57,909 bases of DNA from Flavipsychrobacter sp. (GCA_016786665.1 JAEUVZ010000070.1:1-57909), one strand, 5' to 3'; counted from the first letter of the stretch, positions 16,501-24,720 are shown. Translations and numbers: made by a program. Notes: generated by a model not told the origin, from the sequence alone.

Positions 16501-19498
16501 ATTCACCTGGGACTTTGGTAATGGTTCAAGTTCTAACCTCACCAACCCAAGCGCGCTCTATACCTTACCCGGAGTGTACGTGGTTACGCTTACCGGGCAA
16601 AGTACCTCCGGCTGCACGCTCACCACTACCGATACCGTGACCGTGCTGGGGCCAACCGCAAATATTAGTTACAGTACTACTTCGGGCTGCGCCCCGCTTA
16701 CTGTAACGCTCAACTCTAACGCCCAGGGCGCCAATACCATTACCTGGGACTTTAATGATGGGGTAACCCAGACAACCACCTCCAACAGCGTGACGCATAC
16801 CTATACCCAGGTAGGTACATTCATACCGCTGCTGATACTCTCTAATGGCCAGGGCTGTAACGTTACGTTCCAGGGAGATACAATTATTACCGGCAATCTG
16901 GATGCGAGCTTCACATATGCTCCGGCTACAGTATGCCAGGGTGGTGCAGTTCAGTTTACCGACACGGTAATTGGTAATACCACCGGTCTCACGCATCAGT
17001 GGCTCTTTGGCGATGGGGGAACCAGCACGGCGCACAATCCGCAGCACGTTTATGCTACGGCGGGCACATATACCGTAAAGCTGGTAATGGGCAATTTTAC
17101 CGGCTGCCTCGATACAGCAACGCAAACAATTGTGGTCAATCCTCTGCCCAATACCAACGCAGGGCCCAATATGGCTATATGTGCCGGGCAGAATGCCAGT
17201 GTGCAATTATTGGCCACCGGTGCACAGTCCTATACCTGGACACCACCTACGGGGCTATCGTGTACCAACTGCGCTAACCCGGTGGCTACGCCATCGGTCA
17301 CTACTTCTTACATAGTAACCGGAACTTCGGCGCAGGGTTGCCAAAAGAAAGATACTATAGTGGTGAACGTAGCCACCCCACCTGTGGTAAGCGCCAGCAA
17401 CAATGTTTCTATATGCCAGGGTGCCAGCACTACATTGCAGGCCTTAGGTGGAAATACTTACCAGTGGCTGGGCAACAATCTTTCATGTACCAACTGCCCG
17501 AACCCGGTGGCCAGCCCAACAGCTACTACCACCTATTCGGTAATTGGAACCAATCTCGCCGGCTGCTCCGATACGGCCTATGTGACCGTTACCGTCAATC
17601 CGGCCCCGACAGTGCAGTTGCCTCCTAACCAGGTGATATGCCCGGGGGCATCCGTAAGCCTGCAGGCTACCGGCGCCAACTCTTACTCCTGGACACCCTC
17701 CGGCGGCCTCTCCTGTGCCAACTGTCCTAACCCTGTTGCCAGCCCTACCGCCACCACTACCTATGTTGTGACAGGCTACAGCACCAACGGCTGCCCCGAT
17801 ACGGCCCATGTTACAGTTACCATCAGCCTGCCGCCGGTAAGCGCAGGCCCCGATGCCGCCGTGTGCGATGGCTTCAGCGCTCAGCTGCAGGCCAGCGGAG
17901 CGGTAAGCTACACCTGGGCGCCCCCCACCGGCCTCTCGTGTACCAACTGTCCCAACCCTACCGTGAATGTCAATACTACTACTACTTATACCGTTACCGG
18001 TACGGATACATTAGGCTGCATCGCCACCGACCAGGTGCTGGTTACCATAGGGTCTATACCCAATGTAAGCGCCGGGAACGACCAGGTGATTTGCGAGGGG
18101 GATGCACTACCCTTGCAGGCAACGGGTGCCAATACCTATGTATGGACCCCGGCTACCAACCTCTCGTGTACCAATTGTGCTAATCCTACAGCTACACCCT
18201 CGGCCACCATTACCTACCAGGTACTGGGCACTAACCTGAGCGGCTGTTCCGATTCTGCCTCAATAACGGTTACCGTTAATCCCGCACCGGTAGTTGATGC
18301 GGGTGCCGACCAGACGCTCTGTGAGAACACACCCGCACAGTTGCAGGCGAGCGGTGCGGTGTCCTATGCATGGTCGCCGGGTACAGGTCTTTCTTGCACT
18401 GCCTGCGATAATCCCATTGCTACGCCTTCAGCTACCACTACTTATACCGTTACCGGCACCGGCACCAACGGCTGCACCGCTACCGATGATGTAGTGGTGA
18501 ATATAGTGCCGGCTCCTCCGGTGAATGCGGGAGACGATGCCACTATTTGTTTCGGCAACAGCCTGCAGCTACAGGCTACAGGAGCCGACACCTATGTTTG
18601 GACGCCTGGTACTGATTTGACCTGTACCAATTGCCCCGACCCGCTCGCTACACCCCAAAGCGATATTACTTATGCGGTAACGGGCACCGATGCAAACGGG
18701 TGTACCGCTACGGATAACATACAGATTACCGTACTGCAGCGCCAGCCCATAACCGTGAGCGATAATGACAGTATATGCGTAGGCGAGTCAACCGTGCTTA
18801 CCGCTACCGGTGGCGATACTTACCTGTGGCTCCCGCCCGACGGACTGGACAACAACCAGCTTGCTACCCCTACGGCTACGCCGCAGAATACTACTACGTA
18901 CATGGCCATTGTTAACCAGCAGGGTTGCTTCGCCGATACCTCTTATGTAACGGTGACGGTAAGTCATCCGCCTACCGTGAACCTGGGCCCCGACCAGACC
19001 ATCGTAGCCGGCGGTTCCATACAGCTGAATGCCGAGGGAAGCGATATTTTCAGTTATGCATGGAACAATGGTGAAACGCTTACCTGCACCGATTGTAAAG
19101 ACCCGGTAGCTACCCCGGTGGCGCCAACGCTGTACGTGGTCACCGTAAGCAACGAGTTCGGCTGTGAGTCGCGCGATGACATCAATATCTCGCTGAAGTG
19201 CGATGGAAGCCAGGCGTTTATCCCAAATACCTTCACCCCCAACAGCGATTTTGTGAACGATAAGTTCTTTGTAAGCAGCAAGGGAATACGTGTTATCACC
19301 CGGTTTGCGATTTACAACCGCTGGGGCGAGCTGGTATTCGATGCGCAGAATATTCCGCCCAATAGCCCCAATCATGGCTGGGATGGAACCTTTAAAGGCA
19401 AGCCGCTGGAGCCAGACGTTTTTGTCTACATGATAGAGGCGATTTGCGATTTGGGGGATGTTTTAAAATATAAGGGCGACATTTCTTTGATAAGATAA
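13595..19498 (+). CDS. Giant surface protein: 14 PKD domains, 9 Cys-pair repeats, gliding-type C-terminal domain
   Basis: The 1967-residue protein begins with a signal peptide (cleavage near residue 22, ALAQ). Residues about 24-1185 hold 14 PKD domains of about 83 residues, each with a W.FG(D/N)G core and an (H/T)TYT..G.Y.V.L strand. Residues about 1186-1868 hold nine repeats of about 76 residues with the pattern GLSCTNC.NP.A.P..TTTY.VTGT..GC. The last 88 residues are the gliding motility-associated (type B) C-terminal domain: FIPNTFTPN..VND.F, FAIYNRWGELVF, GWDGTFKGK, Y.GDISLIR. Type B tails direct T9SS export and usually need a PorP/SprF-like partner, which is encoded 35 bases downstream. 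A role in adhesion or matrix is likely; the ligand is unknown. Confidence 0.9.
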   Translation: MKQLLFKLCIGILTCLSLPALAQPVASFTASPVSGCAPLVVQFNNTSTGATSYSWNLGNTVTTTQQNPSTTYTTPGTYTVTLTASNGTQTNTYTATSYITVYPKPTVNFVVSDSGYSCPPKTVTFTNLSVPGGTGTPSYYWDFGNGQFSTQANPTVTYNTSGNFNVSLVVTNSFNCSQTFVKNNYVHTYPKPTAAFTSNNNNNCSVPATVNFTNNSSGATSYQWSFGNGNTSTLQNPSCTYTSAGTYTVRLIAINANGCRDTLIMNNYVNVGNVDAQFTSPSTVCVNNTINFTNTSTPGPGTSTWYFGNGNSFVGANASYAYTTPGTYNVKLVVVSNGCSDSVIHPVVVTPGPTANFTATPVSGCVPLNVQFTNTSTGANGYTWYFGNGQTSTATNPLHTYTVPNNTYTVTLVATSNSGCIDTQVNTQYITTISPIVIVTALPQSGCAPFTTNFSAQGVNVTLATYNWSFGDATPNSTQASPAHTYVNPGSYTATLTYTATNGCTGTVNYLIQVGVSPNANFTWNPSVVCPNQPVTFTNLSTGPVGTTYTWLFGDGSAPNSQTNPTYAYTQSVGWHTVKLIASSNGCSDTMTVNNAINVQLPLANFTFSLNCSNKFLINFSNQSQGNSTNLWNFGDGTPTSTLTNPSHTYTMPGLYNVKLTVTNSTTGCTDSVTIPVRVFQDIANLGWTDTSICEMESIQLSATVNPFAMYTTYQYNWGDNTVPLTLFLPGLTQPHIYTTAGNYVASLVVTDVYNCKDTAYQAIHVGGPVPNFVGGPTSGCAPLTVNFQDFSATNGSTIVSRYWVFGDGGTLGGNIANPSHVYTSGGTFSVKLVVTDAVGCPDSMTIPNMITVTKPTASFYSPDTITCPGQPVSFINNSTGTGNLTYAWTFGDGGTSTQTNPSHTYTSNGNFTVRLIVTDGNGCKDTLIRTNYIHSASMGISFTMSNDFATCPPLAVNFTNTSSGSVSAFTWDFGNGSSSNLTNPSALYTLPGVYVVTLTGQSTSGCTLTTTDTVTVLGPTANISYSTTSGCAPLTVTLNSNAQGANTITWDFNDGVTQTTTSNSVTHTYTQVGTFIPLLILSNGQGCNVTFQGDTIITGNLDASFTYAPATVCQGGAVQFTDTVIGNTTGLTHQWLFGDGGTSTAHNPQHVYATAGTYTVKLVMGNFTGCLDTATQTIVVNPLPNTNAGPNMAICAGQNASVQLLATGAQSYTWTPPTGLSCTNCANPVATPSVTTSYIVTGTSAQGCQKKDTIVVNVATPPVVSASNNVSICQGASTTLQALGGNTYQWLGNNLSCTNCPNPVASPTATTTYSVIGTNLAGCSDTAYVTVTVNPAPTVQLPPNQVICPGASVSLQATGANSYSWTPSGGLSCANCPNPVASPTATTTYVVTGYSTNGCPDTAHVTVTISLPPVSAGPDAAVCDGFSAQLQASGAVSYTWAPPTGLSCTNCPNPTVNVNTTTTYTVTGTDTLGCIATDQVLVTIGSIPNVSAGNDQVICEGDALPLQATGANTYVWTPATNLSCTNCANPTATPSATITYQVLGTNLSGCSDSASITVTVNPAPVVDAGADQTLCENTPAQLQASGAVSYAWSPGTGLSCTACDNPIATPSATTTYTVTGTGTNGCTATDDVVVNIVPAPPVNAGDDATICFGNSLQLQATGADTYVWTPGTDLTCTNCPDPLATPQSDITYAVTGTDANGCTATDNIQITVLQRQPITVSDNDSICVGESTVLTATGGDTYLWLPPDGLDNNQLATPTATPQNTTTYMAIVNQQGCFADTSYVTVTVSHPPTVNLGPDQTIVAGGSIQLNAEGSDIFSYAWNNGETLTCTDCKDPVATPVAPTLYVVTVSNEFGCESRDDINISLKCDGSQAFIPNTFTPNSDFVNDKFFVSSKGIRVITRFAIYNRWGELVFDAQNIPPNSPNHGWDGTFKGKPLEPDVFVYMIEAICDLGDVLKYKGDISLIR
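17150..19200 (+). repeat. Nine in-frame repeats of about 228 bp encoding Cys-pair modules
   Basis: Each unit encodes about 76 residues with an opening AG.D..IC.G, a mid LSC(T/A)NC motif and a closing GC. Units 1-7 and 9 keep the C-x-x-C pair; unit 8 (around 18740-18970) has lost it (LDNNQLATP at the same place). The units are clearly related at DNA level, which suggests tandem duplication and drift. Confidence 0.8.
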
Positions 19499-19533
19499 AA
19501 AATTGCTTATCTTTAAATACAGACTTTTGTGAT

Positions 19534-20589
19534 ATGGGACAAAAATTTACCAAACTTTTAACCGCAGCCCTATGTGTAGTAAGCGCGGCCACCGTGAACG
19601 CACAGGATATACACTTCTCCCAATTTTATGAGAACGCCATCCTGCGTAACCCCGGCCTGACGGGTATATTCAGCGGAGATGTGAAGGGTGGGGTTAACTA
19701 CCGCTCTCAGTGGGGACAGATATCTATACCTTTTACTACGGTACTGGCTTCCGTAGAAATGCGCAAGCAGGTAAACGAAGAAACCGGCGACTGTGTCAGC
19801 TTCGGCCTTACAGCCACGCACGATAAAGCAGGTAGTATCGATTTTGCCAGCCTGCAGGTGTACCCGGCCATCGCTTACAACAAGGCCCTGGAGGACGCCC
19901 ACGGTACATTCCTTACGTTAGGGTTTGCTGCCGGCTACATACAGCGAAGTACCAACCCGGCTAAAATGACGTTCTCCAACCAGTACCAGAATGGGCAATA
20001 TAATCCCAGCAATGCCAACGGCGAAACGATGAACTTCAACCGTGTCAACCACTTCGACATGGGTGCAGGTCTTAGCCTCAACAGTAGTTTGGGCGCACGC
20101 AACAATGTTAACTATTACATCGGGGCTTCGGCATACCACATCCTTCGCCCAAAGAATGCCTTCAATAACAGCGACGCCTTTACCCGCCTCAATATGAAGT
20201 GGCAGGGTAACCTGGGCATCAAGGCGCAGATTACTAACCAGTTTGGTTTGCTGGTTCACGCCAACTATACCAACCAGGCGCCGTACAACGAAATGATATT
20301 GGGTGGTTTGCTCAGCTACCGCACTACCGACCAGAATGCCAAGCCATTTACCTTCTACATTGGTTCTTTCTACCGCTTCAGGGATGCCATCATCCCTACG
20401 CTGAAAATGGACTACAAGATGTACTCGGTTACCGTGTCTTACGATTTGAACAACTCTGGCCTGAAGACCGCTTCCAACGGCATGGGTGGATTTGAAATTT
20501 CGCTCTATGCCCGTGGCTTCTTCAAGCGCGAGAGCATCGTAGACATGATTAAGTGTCCTCGCTTCGAGGTACTCGATGCCATGTACTAA
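19534..20589 (+). CDS. T9SS-associated outer-membrane protein, PorP/SprF family
   Basis: The 351-residue protein has a signal peptide (ALCVVSAATVNAQ, cleavage near residue 24) followed by the family opening DIHFSQFYENAILRNPGLTGIFSGD. The rest alternates short amphipathic strands (MTFSNQYQNGQYN, LGIKAQITNQFGLLVHANYTN, FYIGSFYRFRDAIIPTLKMDYK, shown as landmarks) as expected for a beta-barrel. PorP/SprF proteins partner with type B sorting-domain cargo in the outer membrane. The tight spacing after the giant PKD gene and the terminator afterwards indicate a two-gene cargo/partner operon. Paralogues are common in these genomes, so it is not necessarily the core PorP. Confidence 0.92.
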   Translation: MGQKFTKLLTAALCVVSAATVNAQDIHFSQFYENAILRNPGLTGIFSGDVKGGVNYRSQWGQISIPFTTVLASVEMRKQVNEETGDCVSFGLTATHDKAGSIDFASLQVYPAIAYNKALEDAHGTFLTLGFAAGYIQRSTNPAKMTFSNQYQNGQYNPSNANGETMNFNRVNHFDMGAGLSLNSSLGARNNVNYYIGASAYHILRPKNAFNNSDAFTRLNMKWQGNLGIKAQITNQFGLLVHANYTNQAPYNEMILGGLLSYRTTDQNAKPFTFYIGSFYRFRDAIIPTLKMDYKMYSVTVSYDLNNSGLKTASNGMGGFEISLYARGFFKRESIVDMIKCPRFEVLDAMY

Positions 20590-20610
20590 ATACGGAATTA
20601 AACAATTTTT

Positions 20611-20641
20611 AGCCCCCGCTTACATCCGGGGGCTTTTTTTT
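20611..20641 (+). terminator. Rho-independent terminator after the PorP/SprF gene
   Basis: AGCCCCCG (20611-20618) pairs with CGGGGGCT (20627-20634), with an 8-base loop and eight T residues after it. Confidence 0.92.
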
Positions 20642-20687
20642 GTGGTATATAACGGGGCTTTCCGTTTGCATACGTTTCCAACCGCTT

Positions 20688-21329
20688 TTACCGGGCGTGA
20701 TACTCTTCCAGCAGCATTTGCAATTCCGATATCATCATGGCGGTAGCGCCCCATATGATGGTTTCATCGGCTAGTTTGTAGGCAGGTACTTTTTTAATGA
20801 ACGAATTATCGGTAGGCGAGTTAACCACCACTTTGGTGATCCGCTCGGGGTGAAGGAGTTCTTCCAGCGGTACTTCCAATACTTCCGCTACTTCTGCTGC
20901 GCTCAGTATGTATCCCGGCTGTGCCTGTGCAAAGCCCAGTACCGGGTGCACATGAAAGTTGCTCACGGGTATGTACAGCGGTGAGAGCATGCCAATAACG
21001 TCCACCTCGCACGGAAGAAGGCCTACCTCTTCCTGCGCCTCTCTCAGTGCGGTGGCTATTATATCCCTGTCTTGCTCTTCAGCTTTGCCACCGGGAAAGC
21101 CTATTTGCCCGCTGTGCGCGCCACCGTCGGCGGTGCGGCGTATCAGCAGCAGGTGCAGCCGTTCCGCTATGGGGTAGAGCAAGGCAAGCACTCCGCCTTG
21201 CCGGGCGTTCTCAGGTATTTCGCCCGGAAGGGTCAGGGCCCTGCCGGTCATACGCTCCTGTGCGGCTATGCCGGGCAAGGTACGTTCCAGCCGGTCTTTC
21301 AGCCATTCTGTCAATGGGTAATGTTCCAA
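20688..21329 (-). CDS. Nudix hydrolase, CoA pyrophosphatase (NudL) type
   Basis: The 213-residue protein carries the CoA-pyrophosphatase signature LLIRRTADGGAHSGQIGFPG (about residues 61-80) directly before the Nudix box, which ends ALREAQEEVGL (Glu97, Glu100 and Glu101 as metal ligands). Members hydrolyse CoA or its derivatives to phosphopantetheine and 3',5'-ADP. It is the last gene of the minus-strand cluster pirin - DUF1003 - CDGSH - Nudix, and its ATG lies 3 bases after the stop of the CDGSH gene, so translational coupling is likely. Confidence 0.88.
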   Translation of the reverse strand: MEHYPLTEWLKDRLERTLPGIAAQERMTGRALTLPGEIPENARQGGVLALLYPIAERLHLLLIRRTADGGAHSGQIGFPGGKAEEQDRDIIATALREAQEEVGLLPCEVDVIGMLSPLYIPVSNFHVHPVLGFAQAQPGYILSAAEVAEVLEVPLEELLHPERITKVVVNSPTDNSFIKKVPAYKLADETIIWGATAMMISELQMLLEEYHAR

Positions 21330-21332
21330 AGC

Positions 21333-21767
21333 CTATTCGTCTTTAAAGCCTATCTTAACGTGAGCGCCATCGCAATAGGGCTTGTTGGCCGAGGCGCCAC
21401 AGCGGCAGAGCGCCGTCACTTTATTCTTTCGTTCTTCGGTACCGTCTTTGTGCTTTACGGTGATATTGCCAAACACCAGCAGTGGCCCGTTGCCCGATAC
21501 TTCCACTACTGTATTTACCAATATCTCCGGTGGTGCGGCCTCCTCCGCAGTGCGGTTGTGATAATAGCTGAGCGCCCCGGAGGGGCACTTGTCTATCTGC
21601 GCCATTATGGCGGCGGTATCTGCCGCTTGCGCGTTAACCCAAGGCCGCTTGCGCGGGTCAAATACCTCTCCCAATCCTGTCCAGCAGAGTTTGGAGTGGA
21701 TACATTGCCCCGGTGTCCATACTACGGTTATCTCCCCGTTGGTATATTCTTTAATAGTGTCTGCCAT
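21333..21767 (-). CDS. Iron-sulfur protein: divergent Fer4 domain plus CDGSH domain
   Basis: The 144-residue protein has two parts. Residues about 1-70 match the divergent 4Fe-4S mono-cluster domain (Fer4_19), with Cys22 and Cys28 in QCIHSKLC and Cys61 in KCPSGALSY. Residues about 100-140 are a CDGSH domain, with Cys121, Cys123, Cys132 and His136 (CRCGASANKPYCDGAH), the classic 3Cys-1His ligands of a 2Fe-2S cluster. Such proteins are linked to redox or iron-sulfur cluster transfer. It sits between DUF1003 and the Nudix gene with 10- and 3-base gaps. Confidence 0.88.
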   Translation of the reverse strand: MADTIKEYTNGEITVVWTPGQCIHSKLCWTGLGEVFDPRKRPWVNAQAADTAAIMAQIDKCPSGALSYYHNRTAEEAAPPEILVNTVVEVSGNGPLLVFGNITVKHKDGTEERKNKVTALCRCGASANKPYCDGAHVKIGFKDE

Positions 21768-21777
21768 AAGGTGGTAT

Positions 21778-22503
21778 CTATTGTTTGTCTGTATTTTTTT
21801 GGGTGGCTTCCGCCAGTGCGTCTATCCGTTGCTGCATCATTTGCATCATGTCCAGGTTCAGGTGAAATAGTTCGCTCATGTTCTCGTGCTGGTGGGTAAG
21901 CAGGTGGTCCAGTTTCTCATGCAGGTTTCGTATCTCGGCTTCCGCCTTCAGGTTCACGCGGAAGTCGTACTCGGCATGTACCCGGTCTTTATCTTCCTGG
22001 CGGTTCTGGCTCATCATAATAATGGGGGCCTGTAGCGCCGCCAGGCAAGAGAGCATCAGGTTCAGCAGTATAAAGGGATAGGGGTCTATCGCTTTGTTCT
22101 TCAGGAACCAGGTATTGGCCAATATCCACACCAGCATGAAGCTGACGAAAAAGACAATAAACGTCCAGCTACCGCCGAACTCGGCTATTTTGTCTGCCAG
22201 CCGTTCGCCAAAGGTGGGCGGCCGCTCATCGCTATCCAGGTTCAGCGATTTACGGGCGTCCTCTTCGGTATATGCTTTATCCAGTTGATGCAGTAGCTTC
22301 TGGGCTTTGCGTTCCTGCTCCGCACGGTTGGCCATGTAGGTTCGCATCAGTTCATTCAGCGCCGTAAACGACACAAAGCTGCCACTCCCCAGCCCCGGGT
22401 TTTCTGCTTGCAGAAAGTCTTGTATAGAAGGGCGTATCTGTTGCCACGATACGCCCTCCGACTCATCTACCAGTTTACCGGTTATACTGCACTTATGTTT
22501 CAT
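21778..22503 (-). CDS. DUF1003 membrane protein
   Basis: The 241-residue protein has the DUF1003 core: LADKIAEFGGSWTFIVFF near residue 110, two adjacent transmembrane helices (about residues 118-138 and 148-170) and the following AAL.APIIMMSQNRQ..KDR. The N-terminal part begins KHKCSITG (possible metal site) and the C-terminal part is a long charged helix, likely coiled coil (residues about 185-235). The function of DUF1003 is not established. It lies 60 bases after the pirin gene and 10 bases before the CDGSH gene. Confidence 0.88.
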   Translation of the reverse strand: MKHKCSITGKLVDESEGVSWQQIRPSIQDFLQAENPGLGSGSFVSFTALNELMRTYMANRAEQERKAQKLLHQLDKAYTEEDARKSLNLDSDERPPTFGERLADKIAEFGGSWTFIVFFVSFMLVWILANTWFLKNKAIDPYPFILLNLMLSCLAALQAPIIMMSQNRQEDKDRVHAEYDFRVNLKAEAEIRNLHEKLDHLLTHQHENMSELFHLNLDMMQMMQQRIDALAEATQKNTDKQ

Positions 22504-22563
22504 ACGCCTGTTGCTGTACTAAATATACTAATTCTGGAAGTGCAGTAAAAGCCATTCTCCTTG

Positions 22564-23283
22564 CTACAGGGTCATGGGCACTTCTATCAGCAGCAGATCG
22601 CTGTTGCTGTTTGCGGTTATGGCCACTTCCCCGGTTTCTGATATGCCCACTGCGTCGCGCTTGTTCAGCTCCTGACCTTCTATTGTTAGGCTTCCGTCTA
22701 TCACAAAGGCATATACTCCATTGCCCGGCTGGTGAAGGGTGTGGGTGAGGCTCTTGCCGGCCTCCACGCGGGCACGGTATATCCAGGCGTCCTGGTGTAT
22801 TTTCAGCCCTTCGTCACTGCTGTCTATCGGCGATACCTGCAGCTGCAGGCGGTTCTCCCTGTCGGCGGGGTCAAAGGCGCGCTGGTCGTAGCGGGGCTCC
22901 ACATCCTTCCTTTTAGGGAATATCCATATCTGCAGCAGGTTCAGGTCCTTATCTTTCAGGTGGTTATATTCGCTGTGTTCTATGCCTGTGCCGGCGCTCA
23001 TTACCTGCACCTCATTCACCCTTATGCGCTCTTCATGGCCCATGCTGTCTTTGTGGCCTATTTCGCCATCTAGTACCACGCTGATGATTTCCATGTTGTC
23101 GTGCGGGTGTTTCCCAAAGCCGGTGCCCCCGCGCACTATGTCATCGTTCAGTACCCGCAGTACCCCAAAGTGTATGCGGCTGGGGTCATAATACTGCGCA
23201 AAGCTGAAGGAATGGTGGGCGTTCAGCCATCCGTGGTTGGCGTGGCCCCTGGTGCCTGCGGCGTGAAAAACAGTCTTGCTCAT
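22564..23283 (-). CDS. Pirin family protein (YhhW/quercetinase-like bicupin)
   Basis: The 239-residue protein has the pirin opening (ANHGWLNAHHSFSFAQYYDP) and the first cupin motif with probable metal ligands His59 and His61 (GKHPHDNME) and His103 and Glu105 (GTGIEHSEYN), the same spacing as E. coli YhhW. The second cupin ends VAITANSNSDLLLIEVPM. Some pirins have quercetin 2,3-dioxygenase activity, others act as redox-dependent cofactors; which applies here is unknown. It is the first gene of the minus-strand cluster and has a strong promoter match upstream. Confidence 0.93.
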   Translation of the reverse strand: MSKTVFHAAGTRGHANHGWLNAHHSFSFAQYYDPSRIHFGVLRVLNDDIVRGGTGFGKHPHDNMEIISVVLDGEIGHKDSMGHEERIRVNEVQVMSAGTGIEHSEYNHLKDKDLNLLQIWIFPKRKDVEPRYDQRAFDPADRENRLQLQVSPIDSSDEGLKIHQDAWIYRARVEAGKSLTHTLHQPGNGVYAFVIDGSLTIEGQELNKRDAVGISETGEVAITANSNSDLLLIEVPMTL

Positions 23284-23326
23284 AAATAGCTCCTTTTAGT
23301 TTAAAATATGTGTACCTACATGTAAT

Positions 23327-23358
23327 CAAAAGTAGTGCCTGTATTCCATACTGCCAAA
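23327..23358 (-). promoter_or_regulatory. Promoter of the pirin operon
   Basis: On the minus strand: TTTG (23355-23358), 20 bases, then TACTTTTG (23327-23334). Both boxes match the Bacteroidota -33/-7 consensus exactly. The expected leader is about 38 bases. Confidence 0.65.
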
Positions 23359-23438
23359 GTTGCAGCAAGTTATTAATATATGGGTATAAGGCTTGGTAAT
23401 AGTTGCGCATTGCCTACATTTATCTTCGGGATAAAAAT

Positions 23439-23446
23439 TAAATTTG
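23439..23446 (+). promoter_or_regulatory. -7 motif TAAATTTG upstream of the response regulator gene
   Basis: An exact TAnnTTTG match 81 bases before the ATG at 23527. No TTTG lies at the right distance upstream, so support is moderate. Confidence 0.35.
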
Positions 23447-23526
23447 TCACCGGCCGAACTACCCGTCATTGCTTCGGGTGTTTTGGCTTAATACTTGCAT
23501 ACCACCAATAAAAACACACATAACAT

Positions 23527-24690
23527 ATGCCACAAACCATACTGATAGTAGATGATGAAAAGGCCATACGCAAAGCCCTTACCGAGATATTGAACTTCGA
23601 AGGGTTTACCGTAGAGGAGGCGGCAGACGGGGAAGAAGCGATAAAGAAGATAAAGGATAACACCTACGACTGCATATTATGTGATATAAAGATGCCCAAA
23701 AAGGACGGGTTGGAAGTGCTGCAGGTAGCCAGGGAAGAAAAACCCGATACGCCGTTCATTGTTATTTCCGGGCATGGCAATATAGAGACAGCCGTAGAAG
23801 CGGTGAAGAAAGGGGCATACGATTACATCTCCAAACCACCCGACCTGAACCGCCTGCTGATAACTATCCGCAACGCGATGGATAAGAAATCGCTGGTGGC
23901 GGAAACACGCCAGCTGAAGAAGCGCATTTCGCGAGGGTTTGAAATGATAGGCGAGAGCGAGCCTATGCTGAAAATAAAGGAGACCATAGAAAAGGTGGCG
24001 CCCACCGATGCACGTGTGCTGGTAACCGGGGAGAACGGGGTAGGTAAAGAACTGGTAGCGCGCAAGATACACGAACTGAGCAACCGTGCCCATGCCCCGC
24101 TGATAGAGGTGAACTGCGCGGCCATACCCTCTGAGTTGATAGAGAGTGAACTGTTTGGGCACGAGAAGGGTTCGTTCACGTCGGCAATTAAGCAGCTCAT
24201 AGGCAAGTTTGAGCAGGCCATCGGGGGAACGCTCTTCCTGGACGAGATAGGTGATATGAGCCACGATGCACAAGCAAAAATGCTGCGCGCACTGCAGGAA
24301 GGCAAAATAACCCGTGTAGGCGGAGAGAAGGAGATAAAGGTAGATGTGCGCGTGGTAGCCGCTACCAACAAAGACCTGCTGCAGGAGGTGGAAGCCAAAC
24401 GGTTCCGGCTCGACTTATACCATCGCCTGGGTGTGATACTGATACATGTACCCTCGCTGAACGACCGCCGCGACGATATACCGGCGCTTATCATGCACTT
24501 CCTGAAAGATATAGCGGAAGAGTACAAGCAGCCCGTAAAGGAAATAGACGACGCGGCCATAAAGGCATTACAGGCCTACAACTGGACGGGCAACATCCGC
24601 GAGTTGCGCAACGTGGTAGAGCGCCTCACCATCCTCTCCGATAAGAAGATAACGAAGAAGGATGTAGAGTCCTACATCATCATGAAATAG
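23527..24690 (+). CDS. Sigma-54 activator-type response regulator lacking the C-terminal HTH
   Basis: The 387-residue protein has a receiver domain (residues 1-115) with acidic pocket Asp9/Asp10, phospho-acceptor Asp53 (CDIKMP) and Lys103 (ISKPP). An AAA+ sigma-54 interaction domain follows (about 140-370), with Walker A GENGVGKE (168-175), Walker B GGTLFLDE (Asp239, Glu240) and sensor/arginine-finger regions. The sigma-54-contacting loop reads GSFTSA (215-220) instead of the canonical GAFTGA. The protein ends at VESYIIMK just after the AAA+ lid; the Fis-type helix-turn-helix of NtrC proteins is missing. It may act without site-specific DNA binding. No histidine kinase gene is nearby. Confidence 0.92.
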   Translation: MPQTILIVDDEKAIRKALTEILNFEGFTVEEAADGEEAIKKIKDNTYDCILCDIKMPKKDGLEVLQVAREEKPDTPFIVISGHGNIETAVEAVKKGAYDYISKPPDLNRLLITIRNAMDKKSLVAETRQLKKRISRGFEMIGESEPMLKIKETIEKVAPTDARVLVTGENGVGKELVARKIHELSNRAHAPLIEVNCAAIPSELIESELFGHEKGSFTSAIKQLIGKFEQAIGGTLFLDEIGDMSHDAQAKMLRALQEGKITRVGGEKEIKVDVRVVAATNKDLLQEVEAKRFRLDLYHRLGVILIHVPSLNDRRDDIPALIMHFLKDIAEEYKQPVKEIDDAAIKALQAYNWTGNIRELRNVVERLTILSDKKITKKDVESYIIMK

Positions 24691-24720
24691 CGTCTTTCTA
24701 AAATTGACATGATATACCGG

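Noticed and set aside
13595-19498. Giant PKD gene considered as a polymorphic toxin or contact-dependent inhibitor
   Set aside because: The C-terminus is a gliding-type T9SS domain, not a toxin; no immunity gene follows, only a PorP/SprF gene.
23527-24690. Missing HTH considered as a frameshift in a full-length NtrC gene
   Set aside because: The bases after the stop do not continue an HTH in any frame within the short gap; a terminator palindrome follows about 30 bases later.
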